A DNA stretch of 64,000 bases, from assembly GCA_902789345.1 (NCBI GenBank), contig CADANT010000019.1, positions 24,105-88,104 on the forward strand, given 5' to 3'. Below the pieces are notes generated by a model. The model saw only the letters and a list, made by a program, of their open reading frames with translations, did not search any database and was not told the origin of the DNA. Numbering within the stretch: the stretch's first letter is position 1; the number at the start of each line of letters is the position of its first letter. Position numbers and translations under genes: made by a program. Shown here in pieces: positions 63,928 to 64,000 of this stretch. Origin of the DNA: an uncultured Ruminococcus sp. GTDB lineage: Bacteria; Bacillota; Clostridia; Oscillospirales; Acutalibacteraceae.

Positions 63928-64000
63928 GGTCAAGCTTCCGACCTATTAGTACTGCCAAGCTCAATGCCTCACGACACTTACACACGCAGCCTATCAACCT
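63928..64000 (-). rRNA. 23S ribosomal RNA, 3' end (partial)
   Basis: The last 73 bases, read on the minus strand, include GGTTGATAGGCTGCGTGTGT, GAGGCATTGAGCTTGGCAG and TACTAATAGGTCGGAAGC, the standard 3' terminus of bacterial 23S rRNA. The rest lies outside the window. The boundary is set at GCTTGACC by similarity and may be off by several bases. Confidence 0.92.

Noticed and set aside
63806..63997. 63-codon frame at the right edge
   Set aside because: It overlaps the 23S rRNA 3' end and the rRNA terminator on the same strand, so it is not a protein gene.
1..64000. CRISPR arrays, tRNA genes, prophage or complete insertion sequences
   Set aside because: No regularly spaced repeats, no tRNA cloverleaf, and no transposase or phage structural genes were found; the only mobile DNA seen is the group II intron remnant.

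Overview
The window reads as a chromosomal segment of a low-to-mid GC, Gram-positive, anaerobic Clostridia member. A relative of Ruminococcus/Oscillospiraceae is my best guess. The reasons are a pyruvate:ferredoxin oxidoreductase, an RpoB with a long acidic C-terminal tail, strong AGGAGG-type ribosome sites, an OGG1-type glycosylase, DUF6062 and DUF6512 proteins, and glycogen/starch enzymes. The genus is inference. Most genes and the rRNA operon end lie on the minus strand.

Layout. 1-2.0 kb: partial PAP2 phosphatase, DUF6062 protein, divergent 8-oxoguanine glycosylase. 2.0-9.6 kb: rpoC and rpoB with a consensus promoter embedded in a perfect palindrome. 9.8-15.1 kb: ABC-F protein, GH13 glucosidase, amidohydrolase, MecA-type adaptor. 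15.1-20.9 kb: rpe, a large protein that looks like a catalytically dead P-type ATPase, rlmB, DUF6512 protein and a small membrane protein. 20.9-25.3 kb: AT-rich gap with DnaA-box-like sites, then a pgk-tpiA-gpmI glycolytic operon. 25.3-27.3 kb: trmL, a 60-residue membrane protein, mnmA. 27.4-34.9 kb: an arginine operon argG-argH-argC-argB-GNAT-argD-argF with ARG-box-like operators but no argJ. 35-42 kb: flavin reductase/SDR pair, three-gene ABC-2 exporter, zinc-ribbon lipoprotein-like protein with tandem repeats. 42-47.5 kb: pyruvate:ferredoxin oxidoreductase, CBS/CorC protein, C_GCAxxG_C_C protein. 47.7-54.8 kb: glycogen phosphorylase broken by an exact 15-bp tandem duplication, malQ, pncC, proA, metA (acetyl-CoA type by its residue 111). 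55-59 kb: YfhO-type membrane protein and an AEC transporter.

59-64 kb is accessory: a graveyard of polymorphic-toxin modules. Three degenerate copies of an intein-like HINT pre-toxin segment (two joined to different toxin tips) alternate with four intact candidate immunity genes. Beside them lie a truncated group II intron and the 3' end of a 23S rRNA gene that is followed by a terminator rather than a 5S gene.

How the genes work together: the core is central carbon flow (triose phosphates to 3-phosphoglycerate and 2-phosphoglycerate, pyruvate to acetyl-CoA, glycogen and maltodextrin breakdown), amino-acid synthesis (Arg, Pro, Met) and the transcription/translation machinery. The most unusual items are the toxin-immunity remnants, the pseudo-P-type ATPase, and the duplication-made amber stop in glgP.
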